Source: Castellaniella sp044508625 (GTDB lineage Bacteria; Pseudomonadota; Gammaproteobacteria; Burkholderiales; Burkholderiaceae_B). Taken from it: DNA of 64,000 nt. A program made the translations under genes and the position numbers. How positions within the stretch are numbered: position 1 is the first letter of the stretch; each line of letters begins with the position of its first letter. Of this stretch, positions 1 to 8,111 are shown one piece after another. The DNA is taken from NCBI GenBank assembly GCA_044508625.1, contig JBIQHJ010000001.1, positions 186,001-250,000 on the forward strand, in the 5' to 3' direction. The notes beneath the pieces are model-generated. The model worked only from the letters and a program-made list of their open reading frames with translations, was not told the DNA's origin and searched no databases.

Positions 1-637
1 GAGATGCTGCTCGCCGGCCGCAATTGTGTGCTTCATCTACTGCGGCGCGCATTTCCTCCATGCTCAATTGCACATGCTCCGGTTCGACCATGGGCGTGAT
101 TACACCGCCTGTGGCAACCACTTTGATCAGGTCTGCCCCCATTTTCAAGTTCTTTCGCGCCGCTTTGCGCGCTTCGTCCACCCCATCGATCTCGGTACCG
201 ATGAAGCGATTGTGGCCTCCCGTCATGACGATGCAGGGGCCGGAAGCCATCATGCGCGGTCCTTCGACCAACCCGTTCTGGATCGCTTTTTTGAGGAAAA
301 TTCCAATTCCTCCGTTACATCCGACGTCCCTGACGGTGGTCGTACCGGCCTCCAGGGTGGCCCGAGCGGCGGCACATGCTTTGTAGGCAGTGATGATGTG
401 AGGTTCCGCAATCAGATTGGAGACGCTGTCTGCTGTGCCATCGAGGCAGAAATGCACATGTGCGTTGATCAGCCCAGGCAGAATGGTCAGGCCGGATGCG
501 TCTATCTCGGGTATATCCCGAGGAAGCTCCGCCGGATCCACGAATCGGCCGTCCCGAATGCCTAGGCTGTCGTATGACACGAGCGCTTCAGCGCCATTCC
601 ATGCTGTGGCATTATTGATTTTCAGGGTCCCTTTCAT
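1..637 (-). CDS. Amidohydrolase family protein (prolidase/imidazolonepropionase-like), C-terminus beyond window
   Basis: Only the first 212 codons lie in the window; the frame is still open at base 1. The metal-binding motif NAHVHF near residue 58 is that of amidohydrolase-superfamily enzymes. The following LEAGTTTVRDVG and the ASGPCIVMTGGHN stretch resemble the Xaa-Pro dipeptidase/imidazolonepropionase-like group. The ATG at 637 overlaps the stop of the upstream transporter ATPase gene by four bases (ATGA), so it is the last visible gene of the peptide-transporter operon. A role in hydrolysing an imported peptide or amide is inferred from that context. The substrate is unknown and the catalytic residues of the C-terminal half cannot be seen. 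Confidence 0.8.
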   Translation of the reverse strand, partial: MKGTLKINNATAWNGAEALVSYDSLGIRDGRFVDPAELPRDIPEIDASGLTILPGLINAHVHFCLDGTADSVSNLIAEPHIITAYKACAAARATLEAGTTTVRDVGCNGGIGIFLKKAIQNGLVEGPRMMASGPCIVMTGGHNRFIGTEIDGVDEARKAARKNLKMGADLIKVVATGGVITPMVEPEHVQLSMEEMRAAVDEAHNCGRRAAS

Positions 638-1653
638 GATTTTTCGCCAATTGAGTTGAACTCGTCGGCGACGACATGGCAAGCCACAAGATGTGATTCT
701 CCGATTTCTTCGAGCCGTGGGCGTCGCTCTGCGCAGCGTGGGATCGCGCGGGGGCAGCGTGGCTGAAAGGGGCATCCGGGGGGTGGATCGAGCGGGCTCG
801 GAATTTCTCCAGAAAGGATGGTGCGCTCACGCCTGCCTTCCCTGTTGACTGATGGTATGGCTGAAATCAAGGCCTGTGTATACGGATGCCTGGGTTCGGA
901 AAGCAGTTTGCCGGCATTGCAAATCTCCATGATCTGCCCTAGGTAAAGGACGGCGATGCGATCGCAGAAATAGGCGCAGAGATTCAAGTCGTGTGTAACG
1001 AAGATATATGTCAGTCCGAGTTGTCGGCGAAGGTCGGCAAGCAGATTGATGATTTGCGCCTGAACAGAGACATCCAGTGCTGAGACTGCTTCGTCCGCGA
1101 TGATGATCTTTGGGTTTACAGCCAGCGCGGCTGCGATAGCGACACGCTGCCGCTGGCCACCCGAGAGCTCGTGCGGGTAGTGCTTGATCGCCCTCTTCGG
1201 CAGCCCTACCAGGTCGAGCAATTCGCTCGCGCGCGCTAAAGAGGCCTGCCGGCCCATGCCGAGAAAATTCTTCAGCGGCTCGGCGAGCGCGTCGCCTATG
1301 CGCATTCGAGGGTTGAGAGAACTGAAGGGGTCCTGGAAGACAATTTGTATGTCTCGCCAGTAAGCATGTCGTTCGTCTTTGGAAAGCCCGTTGATCTTCT
1401 GTCCGCCGTAATGAATGGCGCCACCCGTGGGCTGTTCGAGGCCGAAAATCAGACGGCCCAGGGTGGATTTTCCGGATCCGGACTCTCCCACGATGCCGAA
1501 GCTCTGGGAGGCCCTGATGGAAAATGAGACATCATTGACGGCGTATAGCTTCTTGTGCTCTATCCCCAGCCCTTTTCGACGCACTACATTGAATGTCTTC
1601 TCGAGATTCGCAATGCGGATTATTTCTTCAGGATTTCCTGCCAGCGTAGACAT
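634..1653 (-). CDS. Dipeptide/oligopeptide ABC transporter ATP-binding protein (DppF/OppF type)
   Basis: 339-residue ATPase of the second type in Opp/Dpp systems. It shows Walker A GESGSGKST (about 56-64), Q-loop FQDP, signature LSGGQRQR (about 163-170) and Walker B IIIADE (about 184-189). The C-terminal oligopeptide-transporter extension carries the cysteine-rich GCPFQPRCP motif. The ATG at 1653 is chosen because AGGAGA lies six bases upstream; a longer reading to 1707 has no such site. It overlaps the preceding ATPase gene by 34 bases and the following amidohydrolase by four, indicating one transcript. It would energise peptide import with its partner ATPase at the inner membrane. Confidence 0.9.
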   Translation of the reverse strand: MSTLAGNPEEIIRIANLEKTFNVVRRKGLGIEHKKLYAVNDVSFSIRASQSFGIVGESGSGKSTLGRLIFGLEQPTGGAIHYGGQKINGLSKDERHAYWRDIQIVFQDPFSSLNPRMRIGDALAEPLKNFLGMGRQASLARASELLDLVGLPKRAIKHYPHELSGGQRQRVAIAAALAVNPKIIIADEAVSALDVSVQAQIINLLADLRRQLGLTYIFVTHDLNLCAYFCDRIAVLYLGQIMEICNAGKLLSEPRHPYTQALISAIPSVNREGRRERTILSGEIPSPLDPPPGCPFQPRCPRAIPRCAERRPRLEEIGESHLVACHVVADEFNSIGEKS

Positions 1654-2615
1654 CTTATCTCCTGCTCGTTTCCTAGATATTCGATTTCCGGGTGTTTTTT
1701 GTGGCAATCATCCAGCGCATGCGGGCAGCGAGGCGAGAACCTGCAGCCAAACACCTCGGATAATAATGGCGGTCTGCCCTCGATGGGCACGAGAGGCCTG
1801 TCGCTTTTAGGATCGGCAATACAGGACAGCAGCCCGTGGGTATAGGGGTGGAGGGGTTCGGAGAAGACCTTGCCGACCGGCCCACGTTCCTGTATCTCTC
1901 CCGCATACAGGACGGCAACGGTATCGCACAGTTCCGAGATCACCGCGAGGTCATGGGTGATGAACAGAATGGCGACCCCGGTTTTCTCCCGGATCTTGCG
2001 CAGCAGGTCGAGGATCTGGGCTTGTATGGTGACATCCAGCGCGGTCGTCGGCTCGTCGGCGATCAAGAGGTCGGGATCCGAGGATAGCGCCATTGCGATA
2101 AGGACCCGTTGGCGCATGCCGCCGCTCATCTGAAACGGATAGGCGTCGATGGCAACCGAGGGATCCGCTATGCCCACCAAACCGAGTAGGCCGATGGCGC
2201 GTGCGCGGGCGTCTTTCCAGCGGATGGCTTCGTGGGCCCGGATCCCCGTGATGATCTGGTGGCCCACCGTGAACACGGGGTTCAGGGCGGTCAGGGGTTC
2301 CTGGAAAATCATGCCGATGCGGTTACCTCGTATGCGGCGGATCTCTGCAGCCTGCATACGCAGCAGGTCCCGTCCATCGAAGAAAATACGGCCTCCGGTG
2401 ATCTTTGCCGTGCCGGGCGGAAGCAGGCCCATGACTGCCAGCGAGGAGACGGACTTGCCGCTTCCCGATTCTCCCACCAGCCCGAGGATTTCCCCTCGCC
2501 GGATGGCAAAGCTGACCCCGTCCACGACCTTGAGGGTTTCGTCATCAGTGCGGAATTCGACGGTCAGGTTCTCGACTTGCAGGAGATATTCGCTTGAATG
2601 ATTCATGGCCTTCAT
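1620..2615 (-). CDS. Dipeptide/oligopeptide ABC transporter ATP-binding protein (DppD/OppD type)
   Basis: 331-residue ATPase with Walker A GESGSGKS (about 48-55), signature MSGGMRQRV, Walker B LLIADEPTTALD and the C-terminal motif GCRFSPRCP typical of OppD/DppD. The ATG at 2615 overlaps the stop of the upstream permease gene by four bases; an ATG at 2606 preceded by AAGG is an equally possible start. It forms a heterodimer with the neighbouring DppF-type ATPase. The substrate of the system cannot be read from the ATPases. Confidence 0.9.
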   Translation of the reverse strand: MKAMNHSSEYLLQVENLTVEFRTDDETLKVVDGVSFAIRRGEILGLVGESGSGKSVSSLAVMGLLPPGTAKITGGRIFFDGRDLLRMQAAEIRRIRGNRIGMIFQEPLTALNPVFTVGHQIITGIRAHEAIRWKDARARAIGLLGLVGIADPSVAIDAYPFQMSGGMRQRVLIAMALSSDPDLLIADEPTTALDVTIQAQILDLLRKIREKTGVAILFITHDLAVISELCDTVAVLYAGEIQERGPVGKVFSEPLHPYTHGLLSCIADPKSDRPLVPIEGRPPLLSEVFGCRFSPRCPHALDDCHKKHPEIEYLGNEQEIRCLRWQEILKK

Positions 2616-3523
2616 AGTTTGAGCCGCGGATCCAAGGTGTCGCGCAGAGCGTCGCCCAGCAGATTTATCCCGAGCACGGTCAACATGATCGCCAGGCCCG
2701 GAACCACAGTGAGCCACCAGGCCAGCGTCATGTAGTCTTTGCCTTCAGCCAGCATCCAGCCCCAGGTCGGTGTGTCTGGCGCCACACCGAGCCCCAGGAA
2801 TGTGAGCGCCGATTCCATGATGATCATGAAGGCGACTTCCAGCGTCATCACCACGACAATTGGTGTCGCGACATTGGGAAGGACATGCGCCACCAGGATC
2901 CGCAAGTAGGAATTGCCTCTGACCCTTGCCGCCTCGACATATTCCTTTTCGCGCACCGAGAGGGCCTGCCCATACACGATCCGCGCGAATTGCACCCAGC
3001 GGGTCAGGGCCAGGACCAGTATCAGATTCGTGATGCCGGCCCCCAGCGCCCCGACGACCACCACCGCGAACAGGATGTACGGTATGGCGAGGAAGATATC
3101 GACCAGCCGCATGAGGGCTGTGCGTACGATGCCTTCGCTGAAGCCCGCAACAAGTCCCACCGTGGTGCCAAGGATTCCAGCAATGCTTGCCGTGACAAAG
3201 CCGATGAAAAGAGAAGTCTGGGCACCGTACATGACACGGCTCAGGATATCGCGCCCAAGTTGGTCGGTGCCGAGGATATGTCCCCATGTGCCCCCGGAGA
3301 AAACTGGAGGCCTCAGCCGGGCCATGAGGTTCTGGGCGTTTGGATCAAACGGACTCAGAATCGGGGCGAGAACCGCCATTGCGATCATTGTGAGAACAAT
3401 GGCGAGGCCGATGGCGCCATTGCTGCGACGCACGAGCCGCCCCGGCATGGTTTTGCGGAACCGCTGTGGAAATCGAGGGCGGCTGAAGGCCAAGGCCTTT
3501 CCCGGAGATGGGGGGAGCGTCAT
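2612..3523 (-). CDS. Dipeptide/oligopeptide ABC transporter permease (DppC/OppC type)
   Basis: 303-residue inner-membrane permease. The N-terminal segment GAIGLAIVLTMIAMAVLAP is followed by the OppC N-terminal domain signature (SPFDPNAQNLMARL, LGTDQLGRDILSRVMYGAQ) and the ABC permease EAA loop (EAARVRGNSYLRI). The start at 3523 overlaps the stop of the DppB-type gene by four bases (ATGA). It pairs with the preceding permease to form the membrane channel. Confidence 0.9.
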   Translation of the reverse strand: MTLPPSPGKALAFSRPRFPQRFRKTMPGRLVRRSNGAIGLAIVLTMIAMAVLAPILSPFDPNAQNLMARLRPPVFSGGTWGHILGTDQLGRDILSRVMYGAQTSLFIGFVTASIAGILGTTVGLVAGFSEGIVRTALMRLVDIFLAIPYILFAVVVVGALGAGITNLILVLALTRWVQFARIVYGQALSVREKEYVEAARVRGNSYLRILVAHVLPNVATPIVVVMTLEVAFMIIMESALTFLGLGVAPDTPTWGWMLAEGKDYMTLAWWLTVVPGLAIMLTVLGINLLGDALRDTLDPRLKL

Positions 3524-4449
3524 TTGAAAGATCCTCCTTCCCGTATGCGCGGATCCAGGTAGGTGTACAGGATGTCCACCGCCAGATTGACCAGCACGAA
3601 AATGGCGGACAAGACCATGACGATGGCCTGTACGACGGGATAATCCCTTGCGAAGATAGAGTCGATTGCAAATCGGCCGACTCCCGGCCATGAAAAGATC
3701 GTTTCCGTGATGACCGCCCCGCCCAGCAACACGCCGAATTCCAGGCCGATGACTGTCACCAGGGGGATCGCCGCGTTACGTAAAGCGTAGTTGGAGATAA
3801 TGATCCGTTCCGCAATGCCCTTGGCACGCGCGGTCCGGATGTAATCCTGGCTGAGTACATCGAGCATGCCCGAGCGGGTGATGCGGGCGATACGTGCCAT
3901 TGAAAAGACGGCAAGTGTGAAAGCGGGCAGGATGAGAGTTTCGAATCCGTTGCGCCCACCCGTCGGCAGAAGGCCCAGCTTGACCGAAAATAGCAGGATG
4001 AGCAGTAGCCCCAGCCAATAGACCGGTGTCGCTTGACCGAGCAGGGAAAACCCCATCGCCAGGGAATCGATGAGTGTTCCCCGCTTGACCGCCGCGACGA
4101 CACCCAGGGGAATGGCGACGGCCATGGCGATCAGGAGGCTGGCGACCGTCAGTTCAAAGGTGGCGGGAATGCGCTCCATGACGAGGCCGATGGCGGGCTC
4201 GCTGTGGCGATATGAATAGCCCAGATCCCCCTGGACCACATTGAGCAGGAAATTCGTGTATTGATAAAGCAAGGGGTCATTGAAACCCATTTGCTCCCGA
4301 AAGGCCGCGCGCTCGTCGCTGGTGGCGTCGAGCGGCAATAACAATTGTGTGGGGTCTCCGGATAAGTGCAGCAGGAAAAAAACGATGGATAGAACGCCTA
4401 GCAAGACAAAGATGGCTTGATATAGCCGCTTCAGAATGTATATCAACAT
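3520..4449 (-). CDS. Dipeptide/oligopeptide ABC transporter permease (DppB/OppB type)
   Basis: 309-residue permease starting MLIYILKRLYQAIFVLLG, the usual first transmembrane helix of DppB/OppB. The EAA loop reads IRTARAKGIAERIIISNYALRN in shortened form, and a conserved GxxFGVLLGGAVITETIFSWPG-type region follows (about 245-270). It lies 60 bases after the binding-protein gene and overlaps the DppC gene. Order binding protein, B, C, D, F is the standard dpp layout. Confidence 0.9.
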   Translation of the reverse strand: MLIYILKRLYQAIFVLLGVLSIVFFLLHLSGDPTQLLLPLDATSDERAAFREQMGFNDPLLYQYTNFLLNVVQGDLGYSYRHSEPAIGLVMERIPATFELTVASLLIAMAVAIPLGVVAAVKRGTLIDSLAMGFSLLGQATPVYWLGLLLILLFSVKLGLLPTGGRNGFETLILPAFTLAVFSMARIARITRSGMLDVLSQDYIRTARAKGIAERIIISNYALRNAAIPLVTVIGLEFGVLLGGAVITETIFSWPGVGRFAIDSIFARDYPVVQAIVMVLSAIFVLVNLAVDILYTYLDPRIREGGSFK

Positions 4450-4509
4450 AAGTTTCGTCGTCTTGCCGGACCCGGGCGGCGCTCAGGTCCGGTTGGGCCG
4501 CATGATGAA

Positions 4510-6033
4510 TTATGGGATGGTGATCTCGGTCAGATTGATGGCTTCATCCGACCTGGCCGTCCAGGAAATCCCCTTGTTGAGGCCGTAGATATCTTCAAAC
4601 TGCATGAGGAATAGCCAAGGCGCTTCTTCATGGACAAGGTCGTTCATGTTCTTGTATATGGCCATTCTGCGTTCTGGATCCATTGTTTTGCGTGCCTCGT
4701 CGATCAATGCATAGATCTCTTCGCTTTTGAAGTTCGAGACGGGCTCGTTGGGGCCAAGCAATGGGGTCGCCCAATGATCAGGGTCTAGGCTGGGCAGGGA
4801 CCATCCCAGCATGTACATTGGCTCGACATTATGGGTGTTGAATTTCTGGGCGTAGCTCCCCCATTCGTGTATCTTGACATTGACCTTGATACCGACTTGG
4901 CCAAGCTGGGCGGCAACCACCTGTGAAATATCCTTGTCCATCGGGTAACGGCCGTTGGGACTATCCAGGTTGACTTCAAATCCGTTGGGATAGCCTGCTT
5001 CCGCCAGCAGCTTTTTGGCCTTGTCAGGGTTGTATTCGTACAGAGGCGACTGATAGTCGATCCCGAGCAATGCGAGCAAATGTCCGTTCACGCTGCCCGC
5101 CCTGTGTCCGTATCCAAGGAGAACACTGTTGATGATGCCCTGCACATCAACCGCGTGATTGATGGCCTGGCGGACCCGTTTATCTTGCAGGGGGCCACTT
5201 TTTGTGTTGACCAGGCCTATGAACAGGACTCTAGAGCTTGGCGCGGTGGAAACGGTCAGGTCCTTTGATGCCTTGATCTGCTCCAGGTAGTCGGGCTGCA
5301 GGTTGGTCATCAAGTGGATGTCCCCCGCTCGCAAGGCGGACACGCGTGAGGCGTTGTCTGCGATTGCGCGGAAGCGGGCGGCCTTCACGCTGGGCGTGTC
5401 TCCCCAGTAGGACGGGTTGGCGTCCAAGTCGATGAAATCGCCGCGCGTCCATTTACCGATCTTGTATGGGCCCGTTCCGACCGGGTTGGTGGCGAATTTT
5501 TCATTGCCTACCTCGCCGACATATTGGTCGGGAACCATGAAGATCAATGTCAAGCGGGCGGGCAATACAGGGTCCGGCTGGCTCGTTATGAGACGTATGG
5601 TGTGGTCGTCAACGATCTGGATTTCGGATATCGTATTGATCCACCCGCGCTGTGGTGATTTTTCATCCGGATTGAGGATGCGTTCGATAGAGAACTTGAC
5701 GTCCTGTGCATTGAACGCTTCGCCGTTGTGAAACACGACATTCTTTCTCAGCCTGAATTCCCAGGTCCTGTCGTCTATGCGCTCGTAGGACTCGGCGAGG
5801 CTCGGGGCGATCTGCAGTTTCTTGTCCCGCACCAAGAGCGAATCGTACATGTTCGCATGGACGATGCGGGAAGGGATGTCTGTGGTTCGGTGTGGATCGA
5901 AGCTCACCGGATACACGCCTTGGGCAACCACGACGCGATCGATCTGGGCAGCCGTCGCGGGTGCGAGCAATATCGCTGTAGAGATAAAAATGCACACCGA
6001 AAGTGCTTTGGGTATTGAAATCTGACGTTTCAT
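4510..6033 (-). CDS. Periplasmic peptide-binding protein of ABC transporter (family 5, DppA/OppA type)
   Basis: 507 residues with a signal peptide ending near ATAA at about 28. The mature protein has the family 5 solute-binding hallmarks: a VSFDPHRTTD start, LAESYERIDDRTWEFRLRK, HNGEAFNAQDVKFSIERI, and RVRQAINHAVD. It is the first gene of the transporter operon. The start at 6033 has a strong AGGAGG site seven bases upstream. It binds the imported compound in the periplasm; peptide is the family default, but glutathione, opine or amide substrates are possible. Confidence 0.9.
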   Translation of the reverse strand: MKRQISIPKALSVCIFISTAILLAPATAAQIDRVVVAQGVYPVSFDPHRTTDIPSRIVHANMYDSLLVRDKKLQIAPSLAESYERIDDRTWEFRLRKNVVFHNGEAFNAQDVKFSIERILNPDEKSPQRGWINTISEIQIVDDHTIRLITSQPDPVLPARLTLIFMVPDQYVGEVGNEKFATNPVGTGPYKIGKWTRGDFIDLDANPSYWGDTPSVKAARFRAIADNASRVSALRAGDIHLMTNLQPDYLEQIKASKDLTVSTAPSSRVLFIGLVNTKSGPLQDKRVRQAINHAVDVQGIINSVLLGYGHRAGSVNGHLLALLGIDYQSPLYEYNPDKAKKLLAEAGYPNGFEVNLDSPNGRYPMDKDISQVVAAQLGQVGIKVNVKIHEWGSYAQKFNTHNVEPMYMLGWSLPSLDPDHWATPLLGPNEPVSNFKSEEIYALIDEARKTMDPERRMAIYKNMNDLVHEEAPWLFLMQFEDIYGLNKGISWTARSDEAINLTEITIP

Positions 6034-6062
6034 TGTTTGCCTCCTTTCATGGATTATGTATT

Positions 6063-6076
6063 GTATTTCCGGATAC
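6063..6076. promoter_or_regulatory. Candidate LysR operator in the divergent dpp / lysR intergenic region
   Basis: The 98-base gap between the binding-protein gene and the divergent LysR gene contains GTATTTCCGGATAC, an interrupted palindrome (GTAT...ATAC around TCCGGA). This is a T-N11-A-like arrangement expected for LysR-type regulators. It rests on sequence symmetry and position only. Confidence 0.3.
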
Positions 6077-6152
6077 TACCAATGGATTTCGGCCGGCTCA
6101 ATAGATAATTCTTCACAATCGCTTTGCAAAAATGCACAATGGAGTCGCGACT

Positions 6153-7082
6153 ATGCAGGATTGGGACAGCCTTCGTATCTTCCTTGAGCTGACTCGGAGC
6201 AAGGGGCTTGTCGAGGCGGGAAAGCGCCTCAACATCGATCATTCGACGGTTTCCCGAAGGATCAGGCAGTTCGAGCAGGAGATCGGGACGCAATTGTTCG
6301 AGCGCAGTAATCAGGGCTATACACTGACCGCCGCTGGTCATCGATTAATCGCGTATGCCGAGCGCGCCGAACTGGCAATGTCCGCCGCGATTGAGGAACT
6401 CGGAGGTCAGGACCCCTTGCCGTCGGGCCATGTCAGACTGGGCACCACGGAAGGCTTCGGCATGTTCCTGGCGCCGGCCCTGCTGGCGGATTTTTGCGAG
6501 CAGCATCCGGGAATCACCGTGGATTTGTTGCCGATGCCTCGGTTCATCAATATGTCCAAGCGCGAGGCCGATATCAGTATCAGTCTTGACCGCCCACAAA
6601 GCGGGAATTATGTCGTGGCCAGGTTGACGAATTATTCCTTGCGGGTGTATGCCACACGTGCCTATCTTGAAAGCCACCCTCCGATACGGACGCAGGCGGA
6701 TCTCGCAAGGCACAACTTCACTGGGTATATCGATGAGCTTGTTTATACGGAGGAGTTGCGCTATGAGCGGAACATCGCCCCTTCCGCGTTTCGTCCTTTG
6801 CGCTCCAACAGCATCGTGTCGCAATACAGCGTTGCGAGGCATGGGAGAATGCTTGCAATCCTCCCATGCTTCATTGGTCAGCAGTGTCCCGATCTGGTGC
6901 CGGTACTGAAGGACCAACTGAGCATTACGCGAACCTTCTGGCTGGCGGTCCCGACCGAGACACGCCATATCAGGCGTATCTCGGCATTATGGGATTATTT
7001 GCGCGACGCTGCCGATAGCAATCAGGCGTACTTCAGAGGAGAGTCTACCGAGCCTTTGTGGCTCACGAAGAATCAGCAGTAA
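6153..7082 (+). CDS. LysR-family transcriptional regulator
   Basis: 309 residues. The N-terminal winged helix (DWDSLRIFLELTRSKG, then NIDHSTVSRRIRQFEQEIG and LFERSNQGYTLTAAG) occupies roughly residues 2-60, followed by the effector-binding domain. The start at 6153 is preferred because GGAG lies eight bases upstream; the ATG at 6132 has no ribosome-binding site. It is divergent from the peptide transporter operon, so it probably controls that operon. The inducer is not known. Confidence 0.85.
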   Translation: MQDWDSLRIFLELTRSKGLVEAGKRLNIDHSTVSRRIRQFEQEIGTQLFERSNQGYTLTAAGHRLIAYAERAELAMSAAIEELGGQDPLPSGHVRLGTTEGFGMFLAPALLADFCEQHPGITVDLLPMPRFINMSKREADISISLDRPQSGNYVVARLTNYSLRVYATRAYLESHPPIRTQADLARHNFTGYIDELVYTEELRYERNIAPSAFRPLRSNSIVSQYSVARHGRMLAILPCFIGQQCPDLVPVLKDQLSITRTFWLAVPTETRHIRRISALWDYLRDAADSNQAYFRGESTEPLWLTKNQQ

Positions 7083-7093
7083 GCGTCGCTGCG

Positions 7094-7117
7094 GGGCGGC
7101 CGCGTTGGCAGCCGCCC
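7094..7117. terminator. GC hairpin between convergent lysR and aldolase genes
   Basis: GGGCGGC and GCCGCCC form a perfect seven-base stem with a ten-base loop just after the LysR stop. No T-run follows on either strand, so it may be a weak or Rho-assisted transcription end rather than a classic intrinsic terminator. Confidence 0.35.
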
Positions 7118-7128
7118 TGCGCTGCGAA

Positions 7129-7902
7129 TCATTGGAGCATGCGATTGGCCCGACGGGCATAATACGCGAATGTCGCCTCATGGCGGCGTGGTGTGCTGAT
7201 CCATTGCTGCGCCTCCGCGCCCAACTCGGCCGGCACGGGCTGGATGTCCCCGGCCGCCCGCGCCAGCAATTGCAGGCGCGCGGCCTTTTCGAACATGACG
7301 CCCAGCACGCACGCTTCTTCCACACTCCCGCCGGCCACCAATAAGCCATGATGAGCCAGCAGGATGGCCTTCTTGTCCCCGAGCGCCTGGGCGATGAGCT
7401 CGCCTTCTTCGTTCCCGACCGGGATGCCCGGCCATTTCTCCAGAAAGGCGACCTGCCCATACAGCACACAAGTGTCCATATGCGCCAATTCCAGCGGAAT
7501 CTCGAGCATCGACAAGGCCGATGTCATGGGAGGGTGCGAATGCACGATACACCGGACGTCGGGCCTGGCCCGATAGAGCCATGAGTGAAACCGATTGGCG
7601 GGATTCGGCATGCCATCCCCTTCGATCACGTTGAGGTCTTCGTCGACAAGCAATAAGTTTTCGGCGGTGATTTCATCGAAGCCCAAGCCGAGCCGTTGAG
7701 TCCAGTAGGTATTCGGCTGCTCGGCCCGAGCCGTGATCTGGCCCGCCAGGCCCGAATCGTGGCCGAAGGCAAATAACGTGCGGCAAGTCTGGGCCACGGC
7801 CTCTCGCGTCGAAAGTTTTTCAGTCCGCAGCTTGGTCTCCATCTGCTGTATGGCGGACGTGACAATCTCTGACTTACTGAGCTGCATGGTGTCCTTTACC
7901 AT
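7129..7902 (-). CDS. Class II aldolase/adducin family protein
   Basis: 257 residues. The zinc-site histidines of class II aldolases are present: HSH at about 121-123 in IVHSHPPMTSAL and HH at about 184-185 in LLAHHGLLVAGG. The N-terminal GLAGQITAR corresponds to the family's phosphate/anion-binding segment. The start at 7902 has AGGAGA five bases upstream; an open frame continues to 8013 but without support. Family members include L-fuculose-phosphate aldolase, sugar epimerases and decarboxylases, so the reaction cannot be fixed. It stands alone, convergent with the LysR gene. Confidence 0.85.
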   Translation of the reverse strand: MVKDTMQLSKSEIVTSAIQQMETKLRTEKLSTREAVAQTCRTLFAFGHDSGLAGQITARAEQPNTYWTQRLGLGFDEITAENLLLVDEDLNVIEGDGMPNPANRFHSWLYRARPDVRCIVHSHPPMTSALSMLEIPLELAHMDTCVLYGQVAFLEKWPGIPVGNEEGELIAQALGDKKAILLAHHGLLVAGGSVEEACVLGVMFEKAARLQLLARAAGDIQPVPAELGAEAQQWISTPRRHEATFAYYARRANRMLQ

Positions 7903-8111
7903 CGAAATCTCCTGGGTAAGTAGGATGGGGCCGGATGCCAAGGCGCCGATCCCTTGTGGCGCGGCACGAGGCGATTTCTTTAGCATTAGATACTTTTTTC
8001 TTAAATGACACAAGTTTCCTAACCACCGATTGATCCGCCCTGTAGGGCAGAGGCACCTGGATGAAATGCTTTGGGTGGGGGGCGGCGAAGCCTACCGCTG
8101 GGAGCGCTTTT

